Notes: generated from the letters alone by a model not told the origin. Shown: positions 1 to 6,489, numbered from the stretch's first letter. The stretch: 11,469 nucleotides of DNA from Pseudomonadota bacterium (GCA_023418355.1 JAEZZU010000049.1:1-11469); one strand, 5' to 3'. Program-made: numbers and translations.

Positions 1-1120
1 ACACGTGGGAGTCCACACGCACGCCGGGGCCACCAGGCATGTGCCACATGGTCACACGGCCGGGCGAAGGCATGAAGTTGTAGGGATCTTCCGCGTTGAT
101 ACGGCACTCGATGGCGTGGCCATGCAGGCGGTTGTTGATTTCACGCTGGGTGAAAGGCAGCTTCTCACCTGCAGCAACCATGATCTGGGTGCGCACGATA
201 TCCACACCGGTAATGAACTCGGTCACAGGGTGTTCCACCTGCACGCGGGTGTTCATCTCGATGAAGTAGAACTCGCCGTTTTCGTAGAGGAACTCGAAAG
301 TACCTGCACCGCGGTAGCCGATCTTCTTGCAGGCTGCCACGCAGCGCTCACCGACCTTTTCCACCAGACGGCGTGGAATGCCAGGAGCAGGTGCCTCTTC
401 GATCACTTTCTGGTGGCGACGCTGCATGGAGCAGTCGCGCTCGCCCAGATACACGCCGTTCTTGTGCTGGTCGCACAGCACCTGGATTTCGACGTGGCGG
501 GGGTTCTGGAGGAACTTCTCCATGTACACCGCAGGATTGCCGAAAGCGACGCCGGCTTCCGCCTTGGTCATCTGCACGGCATTGATCAGCGCAGCCTCGG
601 TGTGCACCACGCGCATGCCGCGGCCACCGCCGCCACCTGCGGCCTTGATGATCACGGGATAGCCAATGGCCTTGGCAATGCGCTTGATCTGTGTGGGGTC
701 GTCAGGCAGTTCGCCGTCCGAACCGGGCACGCAGGGCACGCCTGCCTTGATCATGGCCTGCTTGGCCGACACCTTGTCACCCATGATGCGGATGGACTCG
801 GCAGTGGGGCCAATGAACTTGAAGCCGCTTTGTTCCACACGCTCGGCAAAGTCGGCATTCTCAGACAGGAAGCCGTAGCCGGGGTGAATGGCCTCTGCAT
901 CTGTGACTTCTGCCGCCGAGATGATGGCAGGCATGTTCAGATAGCTCAGAGGAGAAGGTGCGGGGCCAATACATACGGCCTCATCGGCCAGCTTGACGTA
1001 CTTGGCGTCACGGTCTGCCTCGGAGTAGACCATCACGGCCTTGATGCCCATCTCGCGGCAAGCGCGCTGGATGCGCAGGGCGAACTCACCCCGGTTGGCA
1101 ACCAAAATTTTCTTAAACAT
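1..1120 (-). CDS. accC: Biotin carboxylase subunit of acetyl-CoA carboxylase (3' end outside window)
   Basis: AccC carries out the ATP- and bicarbonate-dependent carboxylation of the biotin on AccB, the first half-reaction of acetyl-CoA carboxylase, in the cytoplasm. The reverse-strand translation starts MFKKILVANRG and stays open to the window edge, giving 373 of about 450 residues. Landmarks fall at the same numbers as in the E. coli enzyme: K116, K159, the glycine-rich ATP-grasp loop GGGGGRGMR (162-170), H209, K238 in RRHQKV, E276 in GTFEF, E288, N290 and R292 in the EMNTRVQVEHPVTE motif. The N-terminal Rossmann-like domain and ATP-grasp B domain are complete, and the C-terminal lobe is cut by the window. 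GGAGG precedes the ATG closely, within GAGGACCTCC. It lies 86 nt behind accB on the same strand, so co-transcription is likely. I see no defect in the visible part. Confidence 0.97.
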   Translation of the reverse strand, partial: MFKKILVANRGEFALRIQRACREMGIKAVMVYSEADRDAKYVKLADEAVCIGPAPSPLSYLNMPAIISAAEVTDAEAIHPGYGFLSENADFAERVEQSGFKFIGPTAESIRIMGDKVSAKQAMIKAGVPCVPGSDGELPDDPTQIKRIAKAIGYPVIIKAAGGGGGRGMRVVHTEAALINAVQMTKAEAGVAFGNPAVYMEKFLQNPRHVEIQVLCDQHKNGVYLGERDCSMQRRHQKVIEEAPAPGIPRRLVEKVGERCVAACKKIGYRGAGTFEFLYENGEFYFIEMNTRVQVEHPVTEFITGVDIVRTQIMVAAGEKLPFTQREINNRLHGHAIECRINAEDPYNFMPSPGRVTMWHMPGGPGVRVDSHV

Positions 1121-1206
1121 GGAGGTCCTCGTTGTTCACCGCCCCGTCAGGGGCGAATCGTTCATCTGTCCTGCCGGGGCAGGTCTGCCACCGGCCTGGG
1201 CAGATA
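1121..1206 (-). other. accB-accC intergenic region with two stacked hairpins
   Basis: This 86-nt spacer has two GC-rich inverted repeats. One is cgcccc (1140-1145) against ggggcg (1150-1155), a 6-bp stem with a 4-nt loop. The other is cctgc (1170-1174) against gcagg (1179-1183), also with a 4-nt loop. Neither is followed by a T-run on the minus strand, so they are not intrinsic terminators as they stand. They could tune the AccB:AccC ratio through RNA stability or partial termination. The pairing is visible; the role is inference. Confidence 0.4.
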
Positions 1207-1677
1207 TCACTCGATCACGAACAGCGGTTGGCCGTATTCCACAGCTTGGCCGTTTTCGGCCAGGATACGAGTCACGGTACCGGACTTGTCAGCCTCGATC
1301 TCGTTCAAGATCTTCATGGCTTCGATGATGCACAGGGTGTCGCCTTCCTTGACCTGATCACCCACTTCGATGAAGGGCTTGGCTCCAGGGCTGGAAGAAC
1401 GGTAGAAAGTACCTACCATGGGCGACTTCACTTGGTGACCAGCGTCCGCAGCAGGCGCTGGCAACTCTGCAGGAGCTGCAGCGGCAGCGGGAGCAGGGGC
1501 AGCGGCGGCTTGCACGGGTGCAGCAGCGGCTTGGACAGGGGCTGCAACAAATTGCTGCACCACATTGCCACCGCTCTTGACGATGCGGACTTTGCCCTCT
1601 GCCTCGGTGATTTCCAGTTCCGAAACGTTCGATTCGGACACCAAGTCGATAAGGGTCTTGAGTTTACGCAGATCCAT
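1207..1677 (-). CDS. accB: Biotin carboxyl carrier protein of acetyl-CoA carboxylase
   Basis: AccB carries the biotin that shuttles CO2 from biotin carboxylase to carboxyltransferase in malonyl-CoA synthesis. It is 156 aa, the same length as E. coli AccB. Residues 1-35 are the conserved N-terminal segment (MDLRKLKTLIDLV...SELEI). About 44-80 form an Ala/Pro/Gln-rich flexible linker with a repeated PVQAAAA unit. From about 84 comes the biotinyl domain, with the biotinylation motif EAMKILN and the acceptor lysine at K122, as in E. coli. The start at 1677 is chosen because it matches the family N-terminus and has GGAG 5 nt upstream (ttggagcttccATG). An in-frame TTG at 1761 would add 28 unconserved residues. 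accC follows on the same strand. The 136 nt upstream, before the tlpA stop, leave room for a promoter, but none is convincing. Confidence 0.97.
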   Translation of the reverse strand: MDLRKLKTLIDLVSESNVSELEITEAEGKVRIVKSGGNVVQQFVAAPVQAAAAPVQAAAAPAPAAAAAPAELPAPAADAGHQVKSPMVGTFYRSSSPGAKPFIEVGDQVKEGDTLCIIEAMKILNEIEADKSGTVTRILAENGQAVEYGQPLFVIE

Positions 1678-1813
1678 GGAAGCTCCAACGGCTAAAACTA
1701 AATGAGGTCGCGAATTTACCCTAATTCCAGCCTTCTGCGCGCATTCCAAAACATTTTTCAATAACTTCGCCGAGGTTTTTTGATGTGGCGCTGTACATCA
1801 GCCCCTTATCTGC
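1678..1813 (-). other. Intergenic region between tlpA-like gene and accB
   Basis: These 136 nt are AT-richer than their surroundings and contain no plausible gene. The Shine-Dalgarno of accB lies at its left end. Weak -10-like hexamers are present on the minus strand (TAAATT near 1714-1719), but no well-spaced -35 accompanies them. I saw no terminator hairpin after the tlpA-like stop, so read-through from that gene into accB is possible. Confidence 0.4.
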
Positions 1814-2362
1814 CTAGACCTGGGCGGCCCATTGCTGCAGATCCTGCGGTGAAAGTTCGCCGATTTTACGCTGTTGAAGCCGACCTTGCCCGTCAAATAG
1901 CAGACTGAAGGGCAAGCCTCCCTGGATGTTGCCCAGGCTGCGCGTCAGCGTCACACCACCAGTGCCGGTCAGCGCTACGGGGAAAGACAAAGGCTGGCGC
2001 TGCAGCCAGCGCTGCACCGATGCAGCCTGGTCTACCGCCAGTCCCAGCATTTGTACGCCCTGGCTGCCGCGCTGCGCCTGCTCCTGTGCAAAGCGGTCGA
2101 GCATGGGCAGCTCGCGCACACAGGGGGGGCACCAGGTAGCCCAGAAATTCACGAGCAAGGGCCGTCCGCGCAGGCTTTGCAAGGCCAGCATCTGCCCATC
2201 GGGCTGCTGCAGCTGCAGCGCCCAGAAGGCATCCACGGCTTCATCATTGCTGCGCATGTCACGCGTGGCCTGCCAGGCATAGACACCACCGCCGGCCACC
2301 GCCGCCAGCGCCACGCCACCCATCAGCCAGTGGCGGCGCTGCACTCCCTTGTTCGCACTCAT
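1814..2362 (-). CDS. TlpA/ResA-like thioredoxin-fold protein, membrane-anchored or exported
   Basis: This is a thiol-disulfide oxidoreductase of the TlpA/ResA/AhpC-TSA group, expected to act in the periplasm tethered to or released from the inner membrane. The 182-aa protein has a basic N-terminus (KGVQRRHW) followed by a hydrophobic segment at about 13-30. This could be a signal anchor, or a Tat-type signal because of the RR-x-W-L pattern at residues 9-13. The thioredoxin domain runs from about 45 to 180. The redox motif is WCPPC (W77, C78, C81), inside LLVNFWATWCPPCVRELP, and the cis-proline is P151 in GGLPFSLLFD. Its ATG overlaps the stop of the upstream 200-aa gene (ATGA), which points to translational coupling. 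Substrate unknown: cytochrome c maturation and general disulfide reduction are both possible, and no ccm gene lies nearby. Confidence 0.85.
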   Translation of the reverse strand: MSANKGVQRRHWLMGGVALAAVAGGGVYAWQATRDMRSNDEAVDAFWALQLQQPDGQMLALQSLRGRPLLVNFWATWCPPCVRELPMLDRFAQEQAQRGSQGVQMLGLAVDQAASVQRWLQRQPLSFPVALTGTGGVTLTRSLGNIQGGLPFSLLFDGQGRLQQRKIGELSPQDLQQWAAQV

Positions 2363-2961
2363 TGCGCATCCTCCTGTGCCAGCAGCTTGCGCAGCGCTTC
2401 GATATCGCCACGCTGGGTGCGGCCCTGTCCATCAGACTTCAGGGCACCCCTCAGATCGTCATAGTCATAGACCATCAGATGCACGCCCACGGTTTCGCCC
2501 AGCGGCTTGCACAGGCTGCTGATGCTCAGCGCATCCACGGTCTCACCATTGAAGCCTGTGACCTGGGTCACGTCGTAGGACACGTTATGGTTGATCAGCG
2601 CAATCTCTGCCGACTTGGAGTCATCACAGAACAGCCCTATATAGATATCCGACATGCGCGTAGCCGTACCGCGCCAGACGGCTCCTGCCAGATGGGGACG
2701 AAACTCCTGCAGACGCTCCATCCACACCAGTGCCAGCTCGCGCAGGGCGCGCAGCTCCTGGGGCTGGGTGTCAGGGCAGAAGATGTCGATGTACTCGCGC
2801 ACGGCCGCTTCCAGCGCATCGTTGTCCGGCAATGGCGTGCGCGCAGGCAGGCCCAGCTGCTTGACGGCGCGACGCTTGGCAGCACCCCATTCCAACCCCT
2901 CTTCCACCACCATGCGGGCAGCGGTCTGGGCAATTTCCTGGGTGGCAGAAGATGAATACAT
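2359..2961 (-). CDS. Uncharacterised 200-aa protein, possibly a degenerate nucleotidyltransferase fold
   Basis: I do not recognise this as a characterised gene. It has no signal peptide or membrane segment, so it is probably cytoplasmic. The N-terminal 85 residues look helical. Residues 91-114 (LAGAVWRGTATRMSDIYI...) resemble the hG[GS]-x-Dh[DE]h start of minimal nucleotidyltransferases, with D105. The second carboxylate position appears to be Tyr (DIYI, not DID), so catalysis is doubtful. An acidic strand VHLMVYDYDDL (160-170) follows. The start at 2961 has GAGG about 8 nt upstream. The stop overlaps the tlpA-like start by 4 nt, so the two are an operon. Homologues in related bacteria may carry misleading names copied from the neighbouring muramate ligase mpl; nothing here resembles a Mur ligase (no GTHGKTT motif). 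The gene call is firm, the fold suggestion weak. Confidence 0.8.
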   Translation of the reverse strand: MYSSSATQEIAQTAARMVVEEGLEWGAAKRRAVKQLGLPARTPLPDNDALEAAVREYIDIFCPDTQPQELRALRELALVWMERLQEFRPHLAGAVWRGTATRMSDIYIGLFCDDSKSAEIALINHNVSYDVTQVTGFNGETVDALSISSLCKPLGETVGVHLMVYDYDDLRGALKSDGQGRTQRGDIEALRKLLAQEDAQ

Positions 2962-2975
2962 GGAGAAACCTCAGG

Positions 2976-2996
2976 GACGGACAAACCGTCATTATG
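2976..2996 (-). promoter_or_regulatory. Candidate promoter -10 and small hairpin upstream of the 200-aa gene
   Basis: On the minus strand a -10-like CATAAT lies at 2996-2991. It is followed directly by a perfect 5-bp inverted repeat, gacgg (2976-2980) and ccgtc (2986-2990), with a 5-nt loop. A transcript starting about 7 nt after CATAAT would have a 5' UTR of roughly 25 nt, enough for the GAGG upstream of the start codon. No good -35 was found. The palindrome could be an operator or a 5' mRNA hairpin. Confidence 0.3.
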
Positions 2997-3049
2997 GGAA
3001 AAGCCAGCAAGGCCCCGAACCAGAGCGCCTTACAGACGACCATTCGATA

Positions 3050-3145
3050 TCAAAAACAGAGCACCTAGCGCTTGCAAATGCTTGATTTCATATATTTATG
3101 ATGCCAAAACGCAATCATTGCAAGCGCTAGATGCTTCTTTTTTGA
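3050..3145. repeat. 96-nt palindromic intergenic element (copy A)
   Basis: Two 28-nt arms (3050-3077 and 3118-3145) are inverted copies matching at 24 of 28 positions. Their inner 13 nt, ctagcgcttgcaa against ttgcaagcgctag, are perfect. The 40-nt centre has a small AT-rich hairpin, tcata (3088-3092) with tatga (3097-3101). The same plan, length and terminal tcaaaaa/ttttt signature recur at 10095-10190, so this is a dispersed repeat, not a one-off operator. A further 9-nt direct copy of cgcttgcaa lies at 3163-3171. The element sits between the divergent 200-aa gene and mpl. Confidence 0.75.
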
Positions 3146-3212
3146 AAGCAACTTGGGACAAACGCTTGCAATCCGCCACGTACAGGCCCACAAAGCGCCG
3201 CAGACGCCGCCT

Positions 3213-3218
3213 TAGAAT
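3213..3218 (+). promoter_or_regulatory. Candidate -10 (TAGAAT) of mpl, implying a leaderless mRNA
   Basis: TAGAAT matches the sigma70 -10 consensus at 5 of 6 positions and ends 8 nt before the mpl ATG, so transcription would be expected to begin at or within a base or two of the start codon. No Shine-Dalgarno is visible there. The -35 region 17 nt upstream is poor. Four other starts in this window have the same arrangement. Confidence 0.45.
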
Positions 3219-3226
3219 CCCTGATC

Positions 3227-4630
3227 ATGCATATTCATATCTTGGGCATTTGCGGCACCTTCATGGGCGGTGTCGCCGCGCTGGCACGCGAAGCGGGTCA
3301 TAAGGTCACCGGTTGCGACGCGGGGGTCTACCCGCCCATGAGCGACCAGCTGCAGGCCCTGGGCATTGAGCTGATCGAAGGCTATGGCACCGAGCAGCTG
3401 GCCCTCCAGCCCGACATGTTCGTGATCGGCAATGTGGTCAGCCGCGCACATCTGGCCGATGGCAGCCCCAAGTTCCCGCTGATGGAAGCCATTCTCGACC
3501 AGGGCCTGCCCTACACCAGCGGCCCCCAGTGGCTGAGCGAACATGTGCTGCAGGGTCGCCATGTGCTGGCCGTGGCCGGCACACACGGCAAGACCACGAC
3601 CACGTCCATGCTGGCCTGGATTCTGGAATGCGCCCAGCTAACACCCGGCTTTCTGGTCGGCGGCGTACCGCTGGACTTTGGCGTTTCCGCCCGTCTGGGC
3701 CAGAAAGCACCTGAGCAGGAACGCCCCCTGTTTGTGATCGAAGCCGACGAATATGACACGGCCTTCTTCGACAAGCGCAGCAAGTTTGTGCACTACCGCC
3801 CGCGCACGGCCGTGCTGAACAACCTGGAATTCGACCACGCAGACATCTTCCCGGATCTGGCTGCCATCGAGCGCCAGTTCCACCACCTGGTGCGCACCGT
3901 GCCTTCGACAGGCCGCGTGGTGTTCAACGGGCTGGAAGAGGCACTGGCCCGCGTGCTGCACCAGGGTTGCTGGAGCGAGCAGCGCAGCTTTGGCGCAGCG
4001 GTGAGCGACTTCACGGCACAGGGCGAGCACCATGCCTTTGATGTGCTGCAGCAGGGCAAAAAGGTGGGCCGCGTCGAATGGACCTTGAGTGGTGAACACA
4101 ACCAGCTCAATGCACTGGCCGCCATTGCGGCTGCCGAGCATGTGGGCGTGAGCCCCAGCGTCGCAGCGGATGCACTGAGCCGCTTTCAGAACGTCAAGCG
4201 CCGCATGGAGCTGCGCGGCACCGTGGCCAATATCCACGTCTATGACGACTTTGCCCACCACCCCACGGCGATTCGCACCACGCTCGACGGCCTGCGCCAG
4301 CGCGTGGGCCAGAGCCAGCGCATCCTGGCCGTGTTCGAGCCCCGCAGCAACACCATGAAGCTGGGCACCATGAAGGCACAGCTGCCATGGTCCCTCAAGG
4401 AAGCCGATCTGGCCTTCTGCCACACGGCCGGGCTGGACTGGAATGCGGCCGAAGCGCTGGAAGCACTGGGCGACGCAGCCTTTACCGCCGATTCGGTCGA
4501 TGCCGTGGTGGATCAGGTGATGGCGCAGGTGCGCCCGGGCGACCACATCGTCTGCATGAGCAACGGCGGCTTTGGTGGCATCCATGGCAAGCTGCTGGCG
4601 GCGCTGCAGGCGCATTTCGGCACGCGCTGA
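3227..4630 (+). CDS. mpl: UDP-MurNAc:L-Ala-gamma-D-Glu-meso-DAP ligase (murein tripeptide recycling)
   Basis: Mpl is a cytoplasmic Mur-family ligase that attaches the recycled tripeptide L-Ala-gamma-D-Glu-meso-DAP to UDP-MurNAc with ATP, bypassing MurC, MurD and MurE during peptidoglycan recycling. The 467-aa product aligns by eye with E. coli Mpl along its whole length. The N-terminal domain starts MHIHILGICGTFMGGVAALA, with the UDP-binding glycine loop. The central ATPase domain has the P-loop AGTHGKTTT (K122), FFVIEADEYD-like and NNLEFDHADIFPDL motifs. The C-terminal domain has YDDFAHHPTAI and EPRSNTMKLG. Length and motifs are normal. The ATG is fixed by homology despite lacking a Shine-Dalgarno. 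The gene stands alone, divergent from the 200-aa gene and closed by the terminator at 4647-4678. Confidence 0.97.
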   Translation: MHIHILGICGTFMGGVAALAREAGHKVTGCDAGVYPPMSDQLQALGIELIEGYGTEQLALQPDMFVIGNVVSRAHLADGSPKFPLMEAILDQGLPYTSGPQWLSEHVLQGRHVLAVAGTHGKTTTTSMLAWILECAQLTPGFLVGGVPLDFGVSARLGQKAPEQERPLFVIEADEYDTAFFDKRSKFVHYRPRTAVLNNLEFDHADIFPDLAAIERQFHHLVRTVPSTGRVVFNGLEEALARVLHQGCWSEQRSFGAAVSDFTAQGEHHAFDVLQQGKKVGRVEWTLSGEHNQLNALAAIAAAEHVGVSPSVAADALSRFQNVKRRMELRGTVANIHVYDDFAHHPTAIRTTLDGLRQRVGQSQRILAVFEPRSNTMKLGTMKAQLPWSLKEADLAFCHTAGLDWNAAEALEALGDAAFTADSVDAVVDQVMAQVRPGDHIVCMSNGGFGGIHGKLLAALQAHFGTR

Positions 4631-4646
4631 GCACTGAACCGACAAC

Positions 4647-4678
4647 AAAAAACCGACTGCGAACCAGTCGGTTTTTTT
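4647..4678. terminator. Bidirectional intrinsic terminator between mpl and the 103-aa gene
   Basis: A perfect stem aaccgactg (4651-4659) and cagtcggtt (4665-4673), with a 5-nt loop, is flanked by an A-run on the left and a T-run on the right. Read on either strand it is a GC-rich hairpin followed by U residues. It therefore suits the convergent mpl (plus) and 103-aa gene (minus), ending 18 nt past one and beginning 18 nt past the other. Confidence 0.92.
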
Positions 4679-4695
4679 GTGGGTGCGGCAAAGCG

Positions 4696-5007
4696 TCAGT
4701 AGCTGACCGTCATGGCGGGCACATCGACCTTGATCAGCGGGCGCGACAGCACTGCATGCGCAGCGCGTGCATAGGCGTGAAACCAGGTAGCGTCAGAAAG
4801 ACGGCCCACACCCGCTTCACGTGCCACCACCAGCACCTTGTCTGCCAGCAGCACCTTGCCACTGGGGCGCAGGGGCTCGCAGTCCAGCGAGGTGAACTGC
4901 TCATCGAGCCAGCGGCGTGCCTCTTCGTTGCCCATGGGGGCAAGCTTGTCCACATTGGCACGAAACTCCTGCTCGGCACTCCATTTCACAATGACTTCAC
5001 TGATCAT
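4696..5007 (-). CDS. Hypothetical 103-aa protein
   Basis: I do not recognise this family. The product is a small soluble protein without signal peptide or membrane segment. It starts MISEVIVKWSAEQEF and has an Arg/Glu/Trp-rich helix around ARRWLDEQF (about 30-38). A predicted strand region follows (KVLLADKVLVVARE), then an aromatic helix (DATWFHAYARAAHAVL). The start at 5007 is preferred because AAAGG lies 6 nt upstream. A TTG at 5043 would add 12 residues with no better signal. Codon use and GC content match the neighbours, so it looks resident, not recently acquired. It is downstream of the DAHP synthase gene on the same strand, separated by 218 nt and a hairpin. It shares the terminator at 4647-4678 with mpl. 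Confidence 0.7.
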   Translation of the reverse strand: MISEVIVKWSAEQEFRANVDKLAPMGNEEARRWLDEQFTSLDCEPLRPSGKVLLADKVLVVAREAGVGRLSDATWFHAYARAAHAVLSRPLIKVDVPAMTVSY

Positions 5008-5225
5008 TTCCGGCCTTTCTTGGTCACTGGCAACCTTGTCCAACGATGGCTACAGCTTAGCGACAGCCCCCTGCAAAGTTAAGAGTGCTTGTACCTGAAA
5101 TGCCACAAAAAGCACTGAAAAAATAAGAGCTAGCCACGCAGTACTGGCAAGCCCCAGGGGCAAAAGTCAGCCCAAAGACATTTGATAGCAGCAGCGGGCT
5201 TTGCAGCCCGCCTTTTCTACCCGTC
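5008..5225. other. Intergenic region downstream of DAHP synthase, with possible degenerate repeat arm
   Basis: No gene is supported in these 218 nt. Around 5115-5145 the plus strand reads gaaaaaataagagctagcc, which resembles one arm of the palindromic elements at 3050 and 10095 (A-run, then gagc, then tagc), but no matching right arm is evident. A 7-bp hairpin at 5194-5211 is listed separately. No clear promoter for the 103-aa gene could be assigned. Confidence 0.35.
5194..5211. terminator. Hairpin just downstream of DAHP synthase; possible weak terminator
   Basis: Gcgggct (5194-5200) and agcccgc (5205-5211) form a perfect 7-bp GC-rich stem with a ttgc loop, ending 15 nt after the DAHP synthase stop. 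On the gene's own (minus) strand the stem is followed by tgctgctatc with no U-run. The short T-run (ctttt) lies on the plus side. It may protect the mRNA 3' end or terminate weakly. Confidence 0.4.
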
Positions 5226-6386
5226 TCAAGCGACCATCTGAGGTGCGGGGGCTGGCGCTTCTGCCAGCGTACGGCGTGTCTGTACGGACTGGGACAGCTG
5301 CTCCAGCACATCCAGCGTGTCGTTCCAGCCGATGCAGGCGTCAGTGATGCTCTGGCCATAGTTCAGGCCGCAGACATCATCCTGACCAGGGGTGAACTTC
5401 TGCGCCCCCGCCACCAGGTGGCTTTCCAGCATCACACCAAAGACCTGCTTGGAACCGCTGGCAATCTGCTGCGCGATGTCGGCGGCCACATCCTTCTGGC
5501 GCTCATGCTGCTTGAGGCTGTTGGCATGGCTGCAGTCCACCATCAGGCTGGGGTACAGACCGGCTTTTTCCAGATCGACACAGGCAGTGGCTACGCTGGC
5601 CGCGTCGTAGTTCGGCGTCTTGCCGCCGCGCAAAATGACGTGGCAGTCCTGGTTGCCCTTGGTGTGCACGATGGCCACCTGGCCGTTCTTGTGCACAGAC
5701 AGGAAGTGGTGCCCCTTGCTGGCAGACTGGATGGCATCGGTCGCGATGCGGATATTGCCGTCCGTGCCGTTCTTGAAGCCGATAGGCGCCGAAATGCCCG
5801 AGGCCAGCTCGCGGTGTACCTGGCTTTCGGTGGTACGAGCGCCAATCGCGCCCCAGCTGATCAGGTCGCCAATGTACTGGGGCGAGATGACGTCCAGGAA
5901 CTCGCTGGCGGCAGGCACGCCAAGGCGGTTGATGTCGATCAGCAGCTGGCGTGCAATGCGCAGGCCCTCGTCAATGCGGTAGCTGCCGTCCAGATAGGGG
6001 TCGTTGATCAGCCCCTTCCAGCCCACGGTGGTACGGGGCTTTTCGAAGTACACACGCATCACCACTTCCAGTGTGTCCTTGTACTGCTCACGCACATCGG
6101 CCAGGCGGCGTGCGTAGTCCAGTGCAGCCGCAGGGTCGTGAATGGAGCAAGGCCCCACGATGACCAGCAGACGGTCGTCCCCGCGGCCATGCATGATGTT
6201 GCTGATCGTGTGGCGTGTGTCACTGATCAGGCGCTCGGCAGGCGTGTTATGGATGGGGAAGAATCGAATCAAATGTTCGGGTGGAGGCAGCACGGTAATT
6301 TCCTGGATACGTTCGTCATCGGTTTGTCCTGTTTTGTGGTTGACCGAGCTGCGATACCAAGCTTCGCCATATTCATGTGCTGTCAT
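5226..6386 (-). CDS. aroG: 3-deoxy-7-phosphoheptulonate (DAHP) synthase, class I (AroF/AroG/AroH family)
   Basis: This enzyme condenses phosphoenolpyruvate with erythrose 4-phosphate to DAHP, the committed cytoplasmic step to Phe, Tyr and Trp. The 386-aa product is a class I-alpha enzyme. It has GPCSIHD (78-84) with the metal-ligand Cys80, the MRVYFEKPRTTVGWKGLIND block with R111 and K116 (E. coli AroG R92 and K97), WGAIGARTTESQVHRE, GFKNGTDG, DCSHANS and ESHLV. It is about 36 residues longer than E. coli AroG: an N-terminal extension of about 19 and an Ala/Pro-rich tail. The ATG at 6386 has GAGG 5 nt upstream. An in-frame ATG at 6500 is rejected because its codons would run through the attenuator hairpin. 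Family and reaction are certain; the feedback type (Phe, Tyr or Trp) cannot be read by eye, so the symbol is provisional. Expression is probably set by the leader at 6387-6546. Confidence 0.95.
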   Translation of the reverse strand: MTAHEYGEAWYRSSVNHKTGQTDDERIQEITVLPPPEHLIRFFPIHNTPAERLISDTRHTISNIMHGRGDDRLLVIVGPCSIHDPAAALDYARRLADVREQYKDTLEVVMRVYFEKPRTTVGWKGLINDPYLDGSYRIDEGLRIARQLLIDINRLGVPAASEFLDVISPQYIGDLISWGAIGARTTESQVHRELASGISAPIGFKNGTDGNIRIATDAIQSASKGHHFLSVHKNGQVAIVHTKGNQDCHVILRGGKTPNYDAASVATACVDLEKAGLYPSLMVDCSHANSLKQHERQKDVAADIAQQIASGSKQVFGVMLESHLVAGAQKFTPGQDDVCGLNYGQSITDACIGWNDTLDVLEQLSQSVQTRRTLAEAPAPAPQMVA

Positions 6387-6417
6387 ATCTGCCTCTGTAG
6401 AGAAAGTGATGAGGTAT

Positions 6418-6457
6418 AAAAAAACCGCCGGGCTTTTCAGCTGCGGCGGTATTTTTT
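6418..6457 (-). terminator. Attenuator terminator in the DAHP synthase leader
   Basis: On the minus strand accgccg (6450-6444) pairs with cggcggt (6430-6424) around a 13-nt loop and is followed by a run of seven T. The hairpin ends only about 32 nt before the ATG at 6386, downstream of the leader peptide. It therefore interrupts the gene's own transcript and is too far from tldD to be that gene's terminator (a separate one lies at 6630-6665). The hairpin's 5' arm can alternatively pair with TGGCGG (6499-6494) at the end of the leader ORF, a potential antiterminator. It is also T-rich on the other strand. Confidence 0.85.
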
Positions 6458-6489
6458 GAGGGGTGTTCGTGTGTGCGAGTCTTTGCCTC

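Noticed and set aside
5..1357. Long plus-strand ORF opposite accC and accB
   Set aside because: Its product is His/Ala/Leu-rich with no family character and lies antisense to an unmistakable biotin carboxylase.
1678..1761. Extended accB start at the TTG at 1761
   Set aside because: The extra 28 residues are absent from AccB proteins; the internal ATG at 1677 has GGAG and matches the family N-terminus.
3050..3171. CRISPR-like or tandem-repeat array upstream of mpl
   Set aside because: Only two inverted arms and one partial direct copy; no regular repeat-spacer series and no cas genes.
3638..4648. 336-codon minus-strand ORF opposite mpl
   Set aside because: Antisense to Mpl and crossing the bidirectional terminator stem; His/Ala-rich with no motif.
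6424..6450. Reading the hairpin before DAHP synthase as the ordinary tldD terminator
   Set aside because: tldD has its own strong terminator at 6630-6665, and this hairpin lies downstream of the candidate promoter and leader ORF.
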